Assembly: GCA_024636975.1 (NCBI GenBank)
Contig: JAGXGA010000030.1
Location: 62,001 to 126,000, forward strand
Origin: Mariniphaga sp.
GTDB lineage: Bacteria; Bacteroidota; Bacteroidia; Bacteroidales; Prolixibacteraceae
Reading direction: 5' to 3'
DNA: 64,000 bases
The notes under the pieces were generated by a model. That model had not been told where the DNA came from. It made no database searches and worked only from the letters and a program-made list of their open reading frames with translations. The translations under genes were made by a program, and so were the position numbers. Positions 17,690 to 27,632 of this stretch are shown piece by piece (within the stretch, counting starts at the first letter, position 1; every line of letters begins with the position of its first letter).

Positions 17690-19138
17690 ATGATAAAGAG
17701 AATTAAAATACTACTTTTTGTTTTGTTGACTGCGGTTATTTTTGTTGGATGCGAAAAGGAGGATCCTATCCCGGGACCGGGAGACCCAACTACTGACGAG
17801 CCGGGAAATGGAGATGACGATGATGATGACGATATAGTTCCTGACGAAATACCCGCCTTTCCTGGTGCCCAGGGAGGTGGTATGTTTGTTACAGGCGGCC
17901 GTGGAGGTGATGTGTATGTTGTAAATACACTCGAAGACGGGCCTGCAGAAGGAACTTTACGATGGGCTGTCGATAAAGAAGGCCCACGCACCATCGTTTT
18001 TGCTGTTACAGGAACCATCTATCTGAATACAGAACTGCGAATTTCCAATGGTGACCTTACCATAGCCGGTCAATCGGCGCCCGGCGGAGGAATAACACTG
18101 GCGAATTACCCGGTACGTATTTCTGCTGATAATATAATAATTCGCTTCCTGCGATTCAGAATGGGAGATGAACGGAATGTGGAAGGCGATGCCATCTGGG
18201 GACGCCAGCAAAAGGATATTATACTTGACCATTGCAGCATGAGCTGGAGTACCGACGAAACCGCATCATTCTACGACAATGAAAACTTCACCATGCAATG
18301 GTGCCTTATTGCAGAAAGCCTCAATGAATCGGTCCACGGGAAGGGTGCACACGGTTATGGCGGGCTTTGGGGCGGCTATAATGCATCGTTTCACCACAAC
18401 CTTCTGGCTCACCATAAAAGCCGGAACCCAAGATTTTATGGTGTGCGCGATGGTATTGAAAGGGAGAAGGCTGAATTGATTAATAATGTCATTTACAACT
18501 GGGGCAGCAATTCATCTTATGGAGGTGAAGGTGGAGAATACAATATCATTAATAATTATTATAAATCAGGGCCGGCAACAAAAAGCAACAAAGACAGAAT
18601 ATTTGAAGCCTATTATTTAGGTTCCTATGGTAAATTTTTTGTTGAAGGAAATTTAGTAGGTGGGTTCCCGGATGTTACGGCAGATAACTGGCTGGGAATT
18701 GATTTGAAAAGCGGTGGCAACAAGGAAGATCTTAAAGCTTTATCGGTTTTTGAAATTACCGAAGTGGAATTCACATCAGCAGATGAAGCCTATGAAAAAG
18801 TACTGGAACATGCAGGTGCCAGTTTATGGCGCGATACTGTTGATGCCCGTATAGTTGAAGAGGTTGCAAATGGCACAGCTACATTTGGTGGAACGTATGG
18901 TGATGGTTTGGGAATTATCGATACTCAAGGCACCATTGGTGGATGGCCCGAATTAAAAGAAGGGATCGCTCCGGCTGATACCGATCAGGATGGCATGCCT
19001 GATGCATGGGAAACAGAAAAAGAACTTAACCCTAACGATTCCAATGATGCAAGTGGTAAAGATTTAAGTAACTACTACACCAACCTTGAAATTTATCTGA
19101 ATAATCTTGTAAGTAATACTATTAACTTCGGAAATTAA
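17690..19138 (+). CDS. Pectate lyase, polysaccharide lyase family 1, surface lipoprotein
   Basis: Cleaves polygalacturonate by beta-elimination, probably at the cell surface. The 482 residues start with a lipoprotein signal, Cys21 followed by EKED (surface-export type), then a Pro/Gly/Asp-rich linker with seven consecutive Asp (42-48). The mature domain opens with IPAFPGAQGGG and GGRGG and shows PL1 beta-helix features: ILDHCSMSWSTDE (Ca-binding acids near 180-190), HGKGAHGYGG and HHNLLAHHKSRNPRF with the likely catalytic Arg (245/248). The C-terminus has a DTDQDGMPDAWE motif, a thrombospondin type 3-like Ca loop. It is paired with a close paralogue 28 bp downstream. Confidence 0.93.
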   Translation: MIKRIKILLFVLLTAVIFVGCEKEDPIPGPGDPTTDEPGNGDDDDDDDIVPDEIPAFPGAQGGGMFVTGGRGGDVYVVNTLEDGPAEGTLRWAVDKEGPRTIVFAVTGTIYLNTELRISNGDLTIAGQSAPGGGITLANYPVRISADNIIIRFLRFRMGDERNVEGDAIWGRQQKDIILDHCSMSWSTDETASFYDNENFTMQWCLIAESLNESVHGKGAHGYGGLWGGYNASFHHNLLAHHKSRNPRFYGVRDGIEREKAELINNVIYNWGSNSSYGGEGGEYNIINNYYKSGPATKSNKDRIFEAYYLGSYGKFFVEGNLVGGFPDVTADNWLGIDLKSGGNKEDLKALSVFEITEVEFTSADEAYEKVLEHAGASLWRDTVDARIVEEVANGTATFGGTYGDGLGIIDTQGTIGGWPELKEGIAPADTDQDGMPDAWETEKELNPNDSNDASGKDLSNYYTNLEIYLNNLVSNTINFGN

Positions 19139-19165
19139 AACCTGATTTGAAAATTCATAATAGCA

Positions 19166-20545
19166 ATGAGAATTATTCATTTCCTTTTTTTTATAATAAC
19201 ACCTGCTTTTTTAAATGCTCAGGTTCCTGCTTTTCCTGGTGCTGAGGGAGGTGGTATGTATACAACAGGTGGGCGGGGAGGTCGTGTTATTTTTGTGGAT
19301 AATCTAAACGATAAAGGAGATGGAAGTTTAAGAAAAGCAATAGAAGCAGAAGGTCCACGAACTGTTATATTCAGGGTTTCAGGTAATATTGAATTAAAAA
19401 AAAGGCTGCATATAAAAAACAGTGATCTGACTATCGCAGGACAAACAGCTCCCGGAGAAGGCATTTGTTTGGTGAATTATGGAATCCGGCTTGATGCCGA
19501 CAATGTTATCATAAGATACATCCGGATAAGGCCGGGAGATAAATCAAAAGAGGAAATTGATGCCATTTCAGGGATTGGAAACGAAAACATCATTATCGAC
19601 CATTGCAGCTTTAGCTGGGCTATCGATGAAGTGGCATCGTTTTACGACAATAAGAACTTTACCCTGCAATGGAGTATTTTAAGCGAAAGCCTGTATGATT
19701 CTGATCATAGCAAAGGAGAACATGGCTATGGAGGAATATGGGGTGGATACAATGCATCATTTCACCATAACCTGTTATCAGATCATACAAGCCGGAATCC
19801 CAGGCTAAATGGTTCCCGCTATTTAGGGAAACCTGAGCTTGAAATAGTTGATTTACGTAATAATGTGATTTATAACTGGGGTTTTAACAGCATTTACGGT
19901 GGTGAAGAGGGAAGTTATAACATAGTAAACAATTACTTTAAACCGGGACCTGCAACACGTGAAAGTAAGAAAAACAGGATACTGGATTTAACCCAACAGT
20001 TTTATAATAAAAACATTAATCCCGATACTTTAGGGGCAGGATGGTTTTTTATCGAAGGAAACGTAATGGAAGGGAATAAAAAAGTGACAAGGCGAAATTG
20101 GGAATATGGAGTTGAAGGCTCAGATGTAGACGAAGAAGCCAAATCGGGATCCCGGTTGAATGAGCCGGTGCCTTATGTCCATGTAAACACCACAAGTGCT
20201 GCCATAGCGTACCGCCAGGTAATGCAGCAGGCGGGTGCCAGTCATATTCGGGATGCAGTTGATAAGCGGATTATAGATGAAGCAAAAACCTGTACTGAAC
20301 GATATGGGAATTCATTTGAAGAAGGACGCAATGGAATTATTGATTCACAAAATGATGTTGGTGGCTGGCCAATACTGGTGAACAAGAAACCGCCAACTGA
20401 TTCAGACAATGATGGTATGCCCGATGATTGGGAAAAAAAGAATAAACTGAACCCTTTTGATGCATCAGATAATATTGCCTATACACTGGATAAAGGATAT
20501 ACCAATGTGGAAGTTTATATTAATTCCATTGTAGAGAAAAGATGA
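19166..20545 (+). CDS. Pectate lyase, polysaccharide lyase family 1, soluble secreted form
   Basis: Paralogue of the preceding lyase: VPAFPGAEGGGMYTTGGRGG, IIDHCSFSWAIDE, HGYGGIWGGYNASFHHNLL and TSRNPRL match it nearly position for position, as does the C-terminal Ca-loop motif DSDNDGMPDDWE. It differs at the N-terminus, which is a short signal peptidase I leader (about 1-18, ending LNAQ) with no lipobox and no acidic linker, so it should be periplasmic or released. The 459-residue pair may split surface and periplasmic cleavage of homogalacturonan (inference). Start ATG 19166 gives the shortest sensible leader. Confidence 0.93.
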   Translation: MRIIHFLFFIITPAFLNAQVPAFPGAEGGGMYTTGGRGGRVIFVDNLNDKGDGSLRKAIEAEGPRTVIFRVSGNIELKKRLHIKNSDLTIAGQTAPGEGICLVNYGIRLDADNVIIRYIRIRPGDKSKEEIDAISGIGNENIIIDHCSFSWAIDEVASFYDNKNFTLQWSILSESLYDSDHSKGEHGYGGIWGGYNASFHHNLLSDHTSRNPRLNGSRYLGKPELEIVDLRNNVIYNWGFNSIYGGEEGSYNIVNNYFKPGPATRESKKNRILDLTQQFYNKNINPDTLGAGWFFIEGNVMEGNKKVTRRNWEYGVEGSDVDEEAKSGSRLNEPVPYVHVNTTSAAIAYRQVMQQAGASHIRDAVDKRIIDEAKTCTERYGNSFEEGRNGIIDSQNDVGGWPILVNKKPPTDSDNDGMPDDWEKKNKLNPFDASDNIAYTLDKGYTNVEVYINSIVEKR

Positions 20546-20572
20546 CATGCTAATTTTGGAAGGAAATTGAAA

Positions 20573-22279
20573 ATGAAAAAAATAGTTGTTCTGACTGTTG
20601 AATCAGTCTCTTTAATTCTTTTGTTGCTGGCCTTGTCGCTGGCACCACCGGTGCAGGCACAGGATGGGAAAGATGGAAAGGATACTTCAATTTACAAAAG
20701 ACTGGAATTTGAGATGCAGGAAATACCTGAGCCTGTAATACCAGATTACACAGTTAACATCAAAGAATTTGGAGCTGTCAGCGGTGGTCAGATTTTAAAC
20801 AGCCAGGCTTTTGCTGATGCCATAGAAGCTGTATCAGAGAGGGGAGGAGGGAGAGTTGTTATTCCTGCCGGAATCTGGCTTACCGGGCCTGTAATTCTAA
20901 AAAGCAATCTTGAACTTTACACCGAACCGGGAGCTCTGATTATATTTTCCTCAAACAAGGATCTCTATCCAATTATAGAAACCAGTTTTGAAGGATTGGA
21001 TACCTGGAGGTGCATTTCTCCTATATATGGTAAAAACATCGAGAATGTCGCCATCACAGGAAGTGGTGTTTGGGATGGCGCAGGCGATGCATGGCGGTTT
21101 GTTAAAAAAAGTAAGCTCACTGTTAATCATTGGAAAGAGCTGGTAGCTTCAGGTGGTGTAGTAAATAAAAAAGGCGATGAATGGTATCCATCGGAACAAT
21201 TCAAAAAAGCACATGAAACTGCCAATATGAACGTTCCCTCAGGACTAAAAACCAAAGCGGAGTTTGAGGCTATACGCGATTTTCTTCGCCCGGTTATGGT
21301 GAGCATTCAAAACAGCAAACGTATCCTCCTGGATGGTTCAACCTTCCAAAATTCGCCCGCATGGTGCATTCACCCATTAATGGTGGAAGATTTAATCGTA
21401 CGAAACATTACTGTCCGCAATCCCTGGTATTCTCAAAACGGTGATGGAATCGATATTGAATCATGTAAAAACGTATTGGTGGAAAATTCAAAATTCGATG
21501 TCGGTGACGATGCAATCTGCATAAAATCGGGTAAAGACGAAGACGGACGCCGGCGGGGAGTGCCGGCAGAAAATATTGTAATTACAAATAACGTTGTTTA
21601 TCACGGGCATGGAGGAGTTACTGTGGGAAGCGAAATGTCGGGTGGTGTGCGTAATATACATGTTTCCAACTGTACCTTTATGGGAACTGATGTCGGGCTG
21701 CGTTTTAAAAGTACGCGTGGTCGCGGTGGCATCGTTGAGAATATTTATATTTCTGATATACGAATGACTGATATTCCTACCAATGCCATTTCATTCAACC
21801 TGTATTATGGAGGGATGTCAGTTTCGGAAATGATGGAAAAAGGCGGATTGGAAACTTATGCTGAAAAAGAGCCGGTAACAGAAGAAACACCACAATTCAG
21901 GAATATTACCATTCGCGATATCGTAGTTAAGGGAGCACAACAGGCAATATTTTTGCAGGGCTTACCGGAAATGAAACTTGAAAATGTAGTTATGGAGGAT
22001 ATGCTGCTTCAGGCTGAAAAGGGCATTTCAATAATTGATGCAGAAAATGTAAAACTGAATCGTATTGATTTAATTACTGATCATAAAACAGCGATTGAAA
22101 TTTTAAATTCAAGAAATCTGGAAGTTAATAGCCTGAATTATAAGTTTGAAGGGCCGCAGGTGTTTACTGTTAATGGCAAGGAAAGTGAAAATATCCGTTT
22201 AATGCCTTCTGCTGGTTTTAATATTAAAAGCCATACGCAATTAGGTGAAGAAGTTCCTGAAAGTGCAGTTGAATATTAA
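20573..22279 (+). CDS. Polygalacturonase, glycoside hydrolase family 28
   Basis: Hydrolyses alpha-1,4 bonds between galacturonates. Residue numbers count from ATG 20573 (568 residues); a frame opening with TTG 20567 would add two. A signal peptide ends at about AQA (residues 27-29). GH28 catalytic signatures are present in order: NGD with Asp291, GDD with Asp312-Asp313, GHGG with His346, and RFKSTRGRGG in place of the classic R-I-K. An insertion near residues 165-240 (KSKLTVNHWKEL to FLRP) is typical of Bacteroidota exo-acting GH28 enzymes. It ends the + strand pectin module, 27 bp after the second pectate lyase. Exo or endo action cannot be decided from sequence alone. Confidence 0.94.
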   Translation: MKKIVVLTVESVSLILLLLALSLAPPVQAQDGKDGKDTSIYKRLEFEMQEIPEPVIPDYTVNIKEFGAVSGGQILNSQAFADAIEAVSERGGGRVVIPAGIWLTGPVILKSNLELYTEPGALIIFSSNKDLYPIIETSFEGLDTWRCISPIYGKNIENVAITGSGVWDGAGDAWRFVKKSKLTVNHWKELVASGGVVNKKGDEWYPSEQFKKAHETANMNVPSGLKTKAEFEAIRDFLRPVMVSIQNSKRILLDGSTFQNSPAWCIHPLMVEDLIVRNITVRNPWYSQNGDGIDIESCKNVLVENSKFDVGDDAICIKSGKDEDGRRRGVPAENIVITNNVVYHGHGGVTVGSEMSGGVRNIHVSNCTFMGTDVGLRFKSTRGRGGIVENIYISDIRMTDIPTNAISFNLYYGGMSVSEMMEKGGLETYAEKEPVTEETPQFRNITIRDIVVKGAQQAIFLQGLPEMKLENVVMEDMLLQAEKGISIIDAENVKLNRIDLITDHKTAIEILNSRNLEVNSLNYKFEGPQVFTVNGKESENIRLMPSAGFNIKSHTQLGEEVPESAVEY

Positions 22280-22504
22280 AGTTGTCATGTTATTTTTTTG
22301 AACCCCAAGCTTAGCTGCATCGATTTGATCAAAGCCACTAATAACCGCTTCGGTTTATAAATAACCGACATAGCCCCCAGGGTATCTCGGAAGATTTAGT
22401 TGCCTTTAGCAGAAATAGCAATCAATTTGAATTCCCACTGATTTACGCATATATACAATTAGCTGTCTTCCAAATGGTGGCCAATATTCAATTACAATTT
22501 TTAT

Positions 22505-22545
22505 CAAAAAAAAGAACCGCCAGGGTCGCTGACGGTTCTTTAAAA
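22505..22545. terminator. Bidirectional terminator between convergent gene groups
   Basis: AAAGAACCGCCAG (22511-22523) pairs with CTGACGGTTCTTT (22529-22541) with one mismatch and a 5-base loop; an A-run on one side and a T-containing tail on the other let it work on both strands. It closes the + strand pectin module and the - strand locus. The rest of the gap (22280-22504) shows nothing else I can name. Confidence 0.75.
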
Positions 22546-22563
22546 ATAGCGTTTGATGTAAAC

Positions 22564-24426
22564 TTATTTTACAATCAGTTTTTGAGTAAAGTCATTACTC
22601 ATTTGTGATTTTATAATGTACATTCCCGACTGTAAATCACTAACGTCGATAAAATCGCTTGATGATTCAATCAGTCTTGATTTAACCATACTGCCTGAAA
22701 GGTTGTAAATAGCAACCTGGGTAGCCTTTTTAACATTTACAAACACCTTATCTGTAGCAGGATTAGGATATACTCTCACTTCCTGCATAATATCGATTGG
22801 CTTAACGCTTGTAGTTAACGGTTCAACCTTGAGGAAATAGATATTCACACCACTGTCGGATGAATAGAGATAAATAGTAGTTGAATCGCCTTCATATTCA
22901 TAAATGCCTTCTGAAATTTCAGCACCAAGTGCAGGGAAAACTGCAAATATTGAATCCGGATGTCCGGCAGCTATTTGGAGCTCTCTGTCTTCGCTGCTGC
23001 TGGAAGACATACCCATTACAGTAATTTTGGAATTACCTGGTACTTCAAATGATAAAACTCTGCCCAGAGGCATTCCGTCATCATCAAAATCACCGCTTCC
23101 GCCTAATTTCAGACGATGGGTGAATACCATACCATTAAGTTCCTTGCCGTTTTCATCTATCACAACAGCTTTCTCGCTGTGGGCCCAAATAGTCAGACCG
23201 TTTACTATGGTTGTAGTATCCACAGTTCCCAATGAGTTGTATGGAGAGTTGCTTATGTTCCATTCACCTTCCACCACAACAGCTGTATCTTCTTCCATTG
23301 TTAATGCAAAGGCTGCAATTCCGTTATTGGGCGACATGATGAACATCATAGCTGTGTCCCCCTGAATGCTAACTGCCATTGGAGCGGCATATGAAGCATT
23401 GGAATTAGCCCCTAACCCTCTTTCAGGGAATACGGCAATTGAATCTGCTTCTTCTGCTCCTGCTTCAGGGATTTGGAACAATTGGAACATTGCTGCAGGA
23501 ACGCCACTAGCAGGAACATGATTGGTAGTAGGAGCGAGGATAAAATCCTGATCCATGAAAGTAAAGAAATTTACTCCCGAAATACCTGCTTGCTGTGGTG
23601 CAAACTCTCCTGTAAAAGTGGAAAGCAGTTCACCCTGCATGTTATATAAAGCTGGAAAAGTGGAATGTCCGTCTGCCCAGAAATGCATGCTATCGAGTGG
23701 TTGTAAACGGGGCGTAATACCAAGTTTTGCAATGGCACCTTCTACAGGAGCAGGATATACTTCCTGAAGGACAATCATTTCAGGAACAGTATCGGCGACA
23801 CCTGCCTCAATATCCCATTTAAATACGGTTGGCTCAACAGCTGCACCGTTGGCATCACCAACAATTACATATCCATTTTCTTCAGCTGAAACATCTCCAT
23901 AGAAAGCAAAACCATCTCCCAATCTGTAAAAAGGAGCGCCAACTCCGTCTATAGTATCAGGCTCTGACATCCACTCCACCAACGTTGAAGTAGTGTAAAC
24001 ACCTTCTTCTTCTTCCATCATGTACACCTTAAAAGGATGTGAATGGGTATTGGTAGCCAGGTTTGCAATCAATATCTTTCCTGAAGGTGTAATAGCTATA
24101 TCATTGACAGGAAAGGTGCCACCTCTTACAATGTTGGTATCAATTTCAATGTTTTCAACGAAATCTCCTGTAGCAGCATCAAGAACAACCAATACCGGAG
24201 GATTTTCATTGCGTGATACAACAAAAAGTTGCCCGTCGTGATAAGCCATTCCGCGCTCTGTTAGGCTACCCATCCATGAAGGTATTTCGCCTCCTATCGG
24301 AATGCCGGAACTCCAATCAGCAGTGCCTGCCACTGAATGATCCCAAACTGGTGTTACAACTGGTTGCTGGGCAAATGACATTGCTCCAAACAACATAAAA
24401 ACAAACAAAAAAGTAAAATTTCTCAT
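22564..24426 (-). CDS. T9SS-exported beta-propeller protein (DUF4623-like) with C-terminal sandwich domain
   Basis: 620 residues with a signal peptide (about 1-19, ending SFAQ). Residues about 25-390 look like a propeller with repeated strand patterns (AYHDGQLFVVSRNENPP, LDAATGDFV, NDIAITPSGKILIANL, GDGFAFYGDVS), resembling DUF4623. Residues about 400-535 form a separate domain with FTHRLKLGGSG, RVLSFEVPGNSKITVMGMSSS and DRELQIA, like the C-terminal sandwich found on some Bacteroidota pectate lyases (from memory, not searched). The last ~75 residues are a type A T9SS sorting domain (VRVYPNPATDKVFVNV ... GMYIIK ... QKLIVK), so it is exported to the surface or medium. No catalytic motif is recognised. 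It is last in the - strand locus. Confidence 0.8.
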   Translation of the reverse strand: MRNFTFLFVFMLFGAMSFAQQPVVTPVWDHSVAGTADWSSGIPIGGEIPSWMGSLTERGMAYHDGQLFVVSRNENPPVLVVLDAATGDFVENIEIDTNIVRGGTFPVNDIAITPSGKILIANLATNTHSHPFKVYMMEEEEGVYTTSTLVEWMSEPDTIDGVGAPFYRLGDGFAFYGDVSAEENGYVIVGDANGAAVEPTVFKWDIEAGVADTVPEMIVLQEVYPAPVEGAIAKLGITPRLQPLDSMHFWADGHSTFPALYNMQGELLSTFTGEFAPQQAGISGVNFFTFMDQDFILAPTTNHVPASGVPAAMFQLFQIPEAGAEEADSIAVFPERGLGANSNASYAAPMAVSIQGDTAMMFIMSPNNGIAAFALTMEEDTAVVVEGEWNISNSPYNSLGTVDTTTIVNGLTIWAHSEKAVVIDENGKELNGMVFTHRLKLGGSGDFDDDGMPLGRVLSFEVPGNSKITVMGMSSSSSEDRELQIAAGHPDSIFAVFPALGAEISEGIYEYEGDSTTIYLYSSDSGVNIYFLKVEPLTTSVKPIDIMQEVRVYPNPATDKVFVNVKKATQVAIYNLSGSMVKSRLIESSSDFIDVSDLQSGMYIIKSQMSNDFTQKLIVK

Positions 24427-24747
24427 AATAAAATATTTAAGTTAAAAACTAATAAAATGAACGTTTACAAGGTACAAAAATCTCTCTTTATTTATTATGA
24501 TTTTTGAGGGTTTTTTCAACAAATGTGCTTAATTATGCCTGGAAAATTGAACTATTCACGAATGAATTATTCTTTTCCATTTTTCCTTTATTAATAAATC
24601 ACATTGCTGATACATCGTGCTAAAAGTTGTTACTCGTGCCTGGGTTCACAAAAAAAATATTCTCCACCACCAATGTTTTGTCTAAGGTACATCGATGCAT
24701 ACAGTAACATACAGGCCGAAAAGAATGTTCAGGCAATATTTATATCA
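24427..24747. other. Gap without a recognised gene (321 bp)
   Basis: Lies between two - strand genes of the second glycan locus. It is AT-rich, with no convincing coding frame, terminator hairpin or full promoter. On the - strand a partial -7 element (TACCTTG, one base short of TAnnTTTG) lies about 40 bp before the 24426 start. Confidence 0.5.
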
Positions 24748-27537
24748 TCAGGGGTTAACCATTTTAACAGTTTTTCTTCCGTAACCTGTTTCGAGGGAAA
24801 GTAAATATACTCCTGAAGGAATTTCTGAACATGAATAATTCAGAGAATGCATACCTTCGCTTTTAACCGTAGATTCCGGAATCAAAATTCTTCTGCCGGT
24901 TATGCTGGTTATATAAAGTTTAACTTTAGAAGCTTTAGATAATGAATACCTGATCTGCATTGTTTCAGGTGCTGTAAAAACAGGTTGAAGCAAAGAAAAC
25001 TTGTTTTCAGACAGGTCATTTGAACCGGTTGTTAAGGCAGAAAAGGAAATTACTTCCGACCAATCGGTATAGGAAGCAGTACCGTAATTGGCACGTGCTT
25101 TCACAAACCAGGTTCCATCAATAACATCATCAAGAACCAGGCTGTATTCAGGAGCGCTTACTGAATACTGAAACCTGTTGTTCCATGGAAAAGTCTCAGA
25201 ATTGGAAAGCTGATAGGTGATGCTTCTTGCAAGTGGCTGCTCTTCAACCGAAATAGTAACAACAGGTCCATTTACTGTTTCGCCATCTGCCGGTGCAATA
25301 ATAACTGGAACCGAAGGTGGAGTAGTAACGGTTGAAAATCTTACCACATCCGACCAGAGTGTTACTGAATCATCTGCTGTGGCCTGTAATCTGAGATAAT
25401 AGGTGGAATAAGGAAAGATGACCCCGGAAGGCAATTTTAGTGAATCACCTTCAATTCCATTTTCATCAAAAACAACATCCGAAAAAAAGCTGTTGCCCGA
25501 AATTTGCATCCTGATGCTAAAATCTTCATTGAAAGGTTCCCATTTAATAACCGGGGTAATTTCCACGCCAGCCATTTCATTCAGTGGATAAATAACTTCC
25601 GGACGTGGCAAAGAATGCATAGTGAAGCTGCGAACAGCGGATGTTGTGTCCGCTGCATTTGCCATTCGCGTTATAACTCTCCAGTGATAAGAAGAATCTT
25701 CATCTAAGCTAAGGTTTTCGGAATTGTAAAAAGTGGCAAAGACATTTCGCCTGTTGATAACCGAAGTAAAAGATGAATCGGAGGAAACTTCCAGAAGGTA
25801 GTATTCGGCGCCGGGAACTTCATTCCACCAGAAAGTAAAATCCGGATATACATCTCCTTCATTGTCAGGATAAATTAGCACAACAGGTTGGTTCTCGTTT
25901 TTTTGACTGCTCATTACTACTGGTGGAAATTCATTGCCGTTACGATCGAGTACTGATACTGCAAAGCTATGACCACTTAAGAGGTGCGCCTGATCTGATA
26001 AATTAAATTCAGTTGAATAAGAAATCCCAAGCAGGTATAAAGCATCATCAAATAATCCGGGTTGATCTGCAAGCAGTTCAGGAAAGGCATAAACAGCATA
26101 CCGTACATTTTCTTCATGTGATTCCCATACAAGTTGTTCGTTTTCGATATGGAGGTTAAAAGGAAGATCCCGTTCCTGTTTTTCTTCCCATGAGATTACC
26201 GGAGTCAATGCTTTAGAGGCAAATTCATTGCTTCTGAGGTAATTCATAAAACCTTTTACGAATAAATTAGAAGCTCTGAAAAACACACTCCCCGGAGCCT
26301 GATTTTTATCGGAAAGGCGGTTCCACTGAATCTGGAGGCCTACTTCCGATGCATCAAAGGCCACATCTGCTTTCTCTGCTGTGAGTTGAGAGAAATACTC
26401 CAGCATTGACAACCCGTTTAGTTCGGTATTTAAAAAGCTACTGTAGGCCGATTTCAGCGCTACGGGAGGAGGATAATCTGATTCGTCGAGACTGGAAAGA
26501 GAATGGCTCACATACAGGTGCCGGTTATACCGGTTGGCAACATCCGACCACCAGGGGGCAAGTTTCTTATAATCCTGACCAGCGCTGGTGGTAGGCCAGT
26601 ATACCTGGGGCGATATATAATCGACAGTTCCTGCATTTAGCCAGGCTATCGGATCAGCATAAATGGTTTTATAGGCATCCATTCCCGTTATTCCCTGTGG
26701 CAATGTTAATCCGTATGAAGCAGCAACCTGAGGATCCATTGTCCAGATGCCAAACGGAGACACTCCAAACTTTACCCACTGTTTATTATCCTGAATGGTT
26801 TGGTAAACGCCTGCAATCATCTTATTGATATTATCCCTCCGCCAGTCGTGGATATCCATTCCATCAGGCTTCCAGTTGTTTTGTGAATACTGATCAAGGG
26901 AAGAGGGTGTTCCGCCATAGGCATAGAAATAATCGTCGAAAACAATTCCATCAACGTCATAATTCTGAACGAGTTCTTCTACAATATCATTAATCCGTTC
27001 CCGAACTTCCGGGTTCCCCGGATCAAGAATTGCGCCTCCACCACTGTAGGAGAGTACCCACTCAGGGTGCGTTTGACTGTAGTCGCCATCCTGACCCGAA
27101 TATTTCCCGGCAACCGATTCAAACCGGTAAGGATTTAACCAGGCATGCAGTTCAAGACCTCTTTTATGGCACTCCTCTATAGCAAATTGAAGCGGATCGT
27201 ATCCCGGGTCCTGACCCCTTGTCTCTACCAGATGTGCTGACCAGGGTTCATAACTTGAAGGATAAAAAGCATCAGCTTCCGGGCGAATCTGAAAGAACAC
27301 TGAGTTCATATTGGCTACCTTCATCGAATCGAGGATGCGAACAAGTTGTTGTTTCTGTTGATTTATGTATTGTTCGCCGCCCCCGGCAGGTATTTTGGTC
27401 TTGGGCCAGTCAAGGCCCCAAACAGTCGTTAACCATGCCGATCTCATTTCCTGTTTGGGTAGTTGGGCAGTCGTTATGTTGCAGAAACCGGAAAATACGA
27501 TGAATAGAAAAATAAATAAGGTAGATCTTTGAATCAT
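24748..27537 (-). CDS. Large secreted glycosidase-like protein, GHL10/DUF187 family
   Basis: 929 residues with a signal peptide (about 1-25). Residues about 30-430 are the GHL10 (PF02638) TIM barrel, shown by MRSAWLTTVWGLDWP at its start, FFQIRPEADAFYPSSYEPWS, GLELHAWLNPYRF, ILDPGNPEVRE, DGIVFDDYFY with paired Asp, and YISPQVYWP. It is followed by about three Ig/FN3-like modules (about 540-830) and a C-terminal domain of about 80 residues that looks like a T9SS sorting domain lacking the usual YPNP opening. It is probably exported. The family is predicted to act on glycans; the substrate is unknown to me. It lies downstream of a strong hairpin (27573-27620) that separates it from the SusCD genes on the same strand. 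Confidence 0.9.
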   Translation of the reverse strand: MIQRSTLFIFLFIVFSGFCNITTAQLPKQEMRSAWLTTVWGLDWPKTKIPAGGGEQYINQQKQQLVRILDSMKVANMNSVFFQIRPEADAFYPSSYEPWSAHLVETRGQDPGYDPLQFAIEECHKRGLELHAWLNPYRFESVAGKYSGQDGDYSQTHPEWVLSYSGGGAILDPGNPEVRERINDIVEELVQNYDVDGIVFDDYFYAYGGTPSSLDQYSQNNWKPDGMDIHDWRRDNINKMIAGVYQTIQDNKQWVKFGVSPFGIWTMDPQVAASYGLTLPQGITGMDAYKTIYADPIAWLNAGTVDYISPQVYWPTTSAGQDYKKLAPWWSDVANRYNRHLYVSHSLSSLDESDYPPPVALKSAYSSFLNTELNGLSMLEYFSQLTAEKADVAFDASEVGLQIQWNRLSDKNQAPGSVFFRASNLFVKGFMNYLRSNEFASKALTPVISWEEKQERDLPFNLHIENEQLVWESHEENVRYAVYAFPELLADQPGLFDDALYLLGISYSTEFNLSDQAHLLSGHSFAVSVLDRNGNEFPPVVMSSQKNENQPVVLIYPDNEGDVYPDFTFWWNEVPGAEYYLLEVSSDSSFTSVINRRNVFATFYNSENLSLDEDSSYHWRVITRMANAADTTSAVRSFTMHSLPRPEVIYPLNEMAGVEITPVIKWEPFNEDFSIRMQISGNSFFSDVVFDENGIEGDSLKLPSGVIFPYSTYYLRLQATADDSVTLWSDVVRFSTVTTPPSVPVIIAPADGETVNGPVVTISVEEQPLARSITYQLSNSETFPWNNRFQYSVSAPEYSLVLDDVIDGTWFVKARANYGTASYTDWSEVISFSALTTGSNDLSENKFSLLQPVFTAPETMQIRYSLSKASKVKLYITSITGRRILIPESTVKSEGMHSLNYSCSEIPSGVYLLSLETGYGRKTVKMVNP

Positions 27538-27572
27538 AGTGTTGCTTTTATGCTGAAAATTTTAATTAAAAT

Positions 27573-27620
27573 AAAAACTTTCCGGTGGATTGTTTAAAAT
27601 AATCCTTCCGGAAAGTTTTT
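27573..27620 (-). terminator. Strong hairpin between the SusCD-lipoprotein genes and the GHL10 gene
   Basis: A perfect 13-bp stem (AAAAACTTTCCGG at 27573-27585 with CCGGAAAGTTTTT at 27608-27620) with a further inner 5-bp helix (GGATT/AATCC). Reading the - strand, the right arm ends in a T-run, so it can terminate transcripts coming from 27633. It would uncouple or attenuate GHL10 expression. Confidence 0.8.
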
Positions 27621-27632
27621 AAGGGGATTGTT

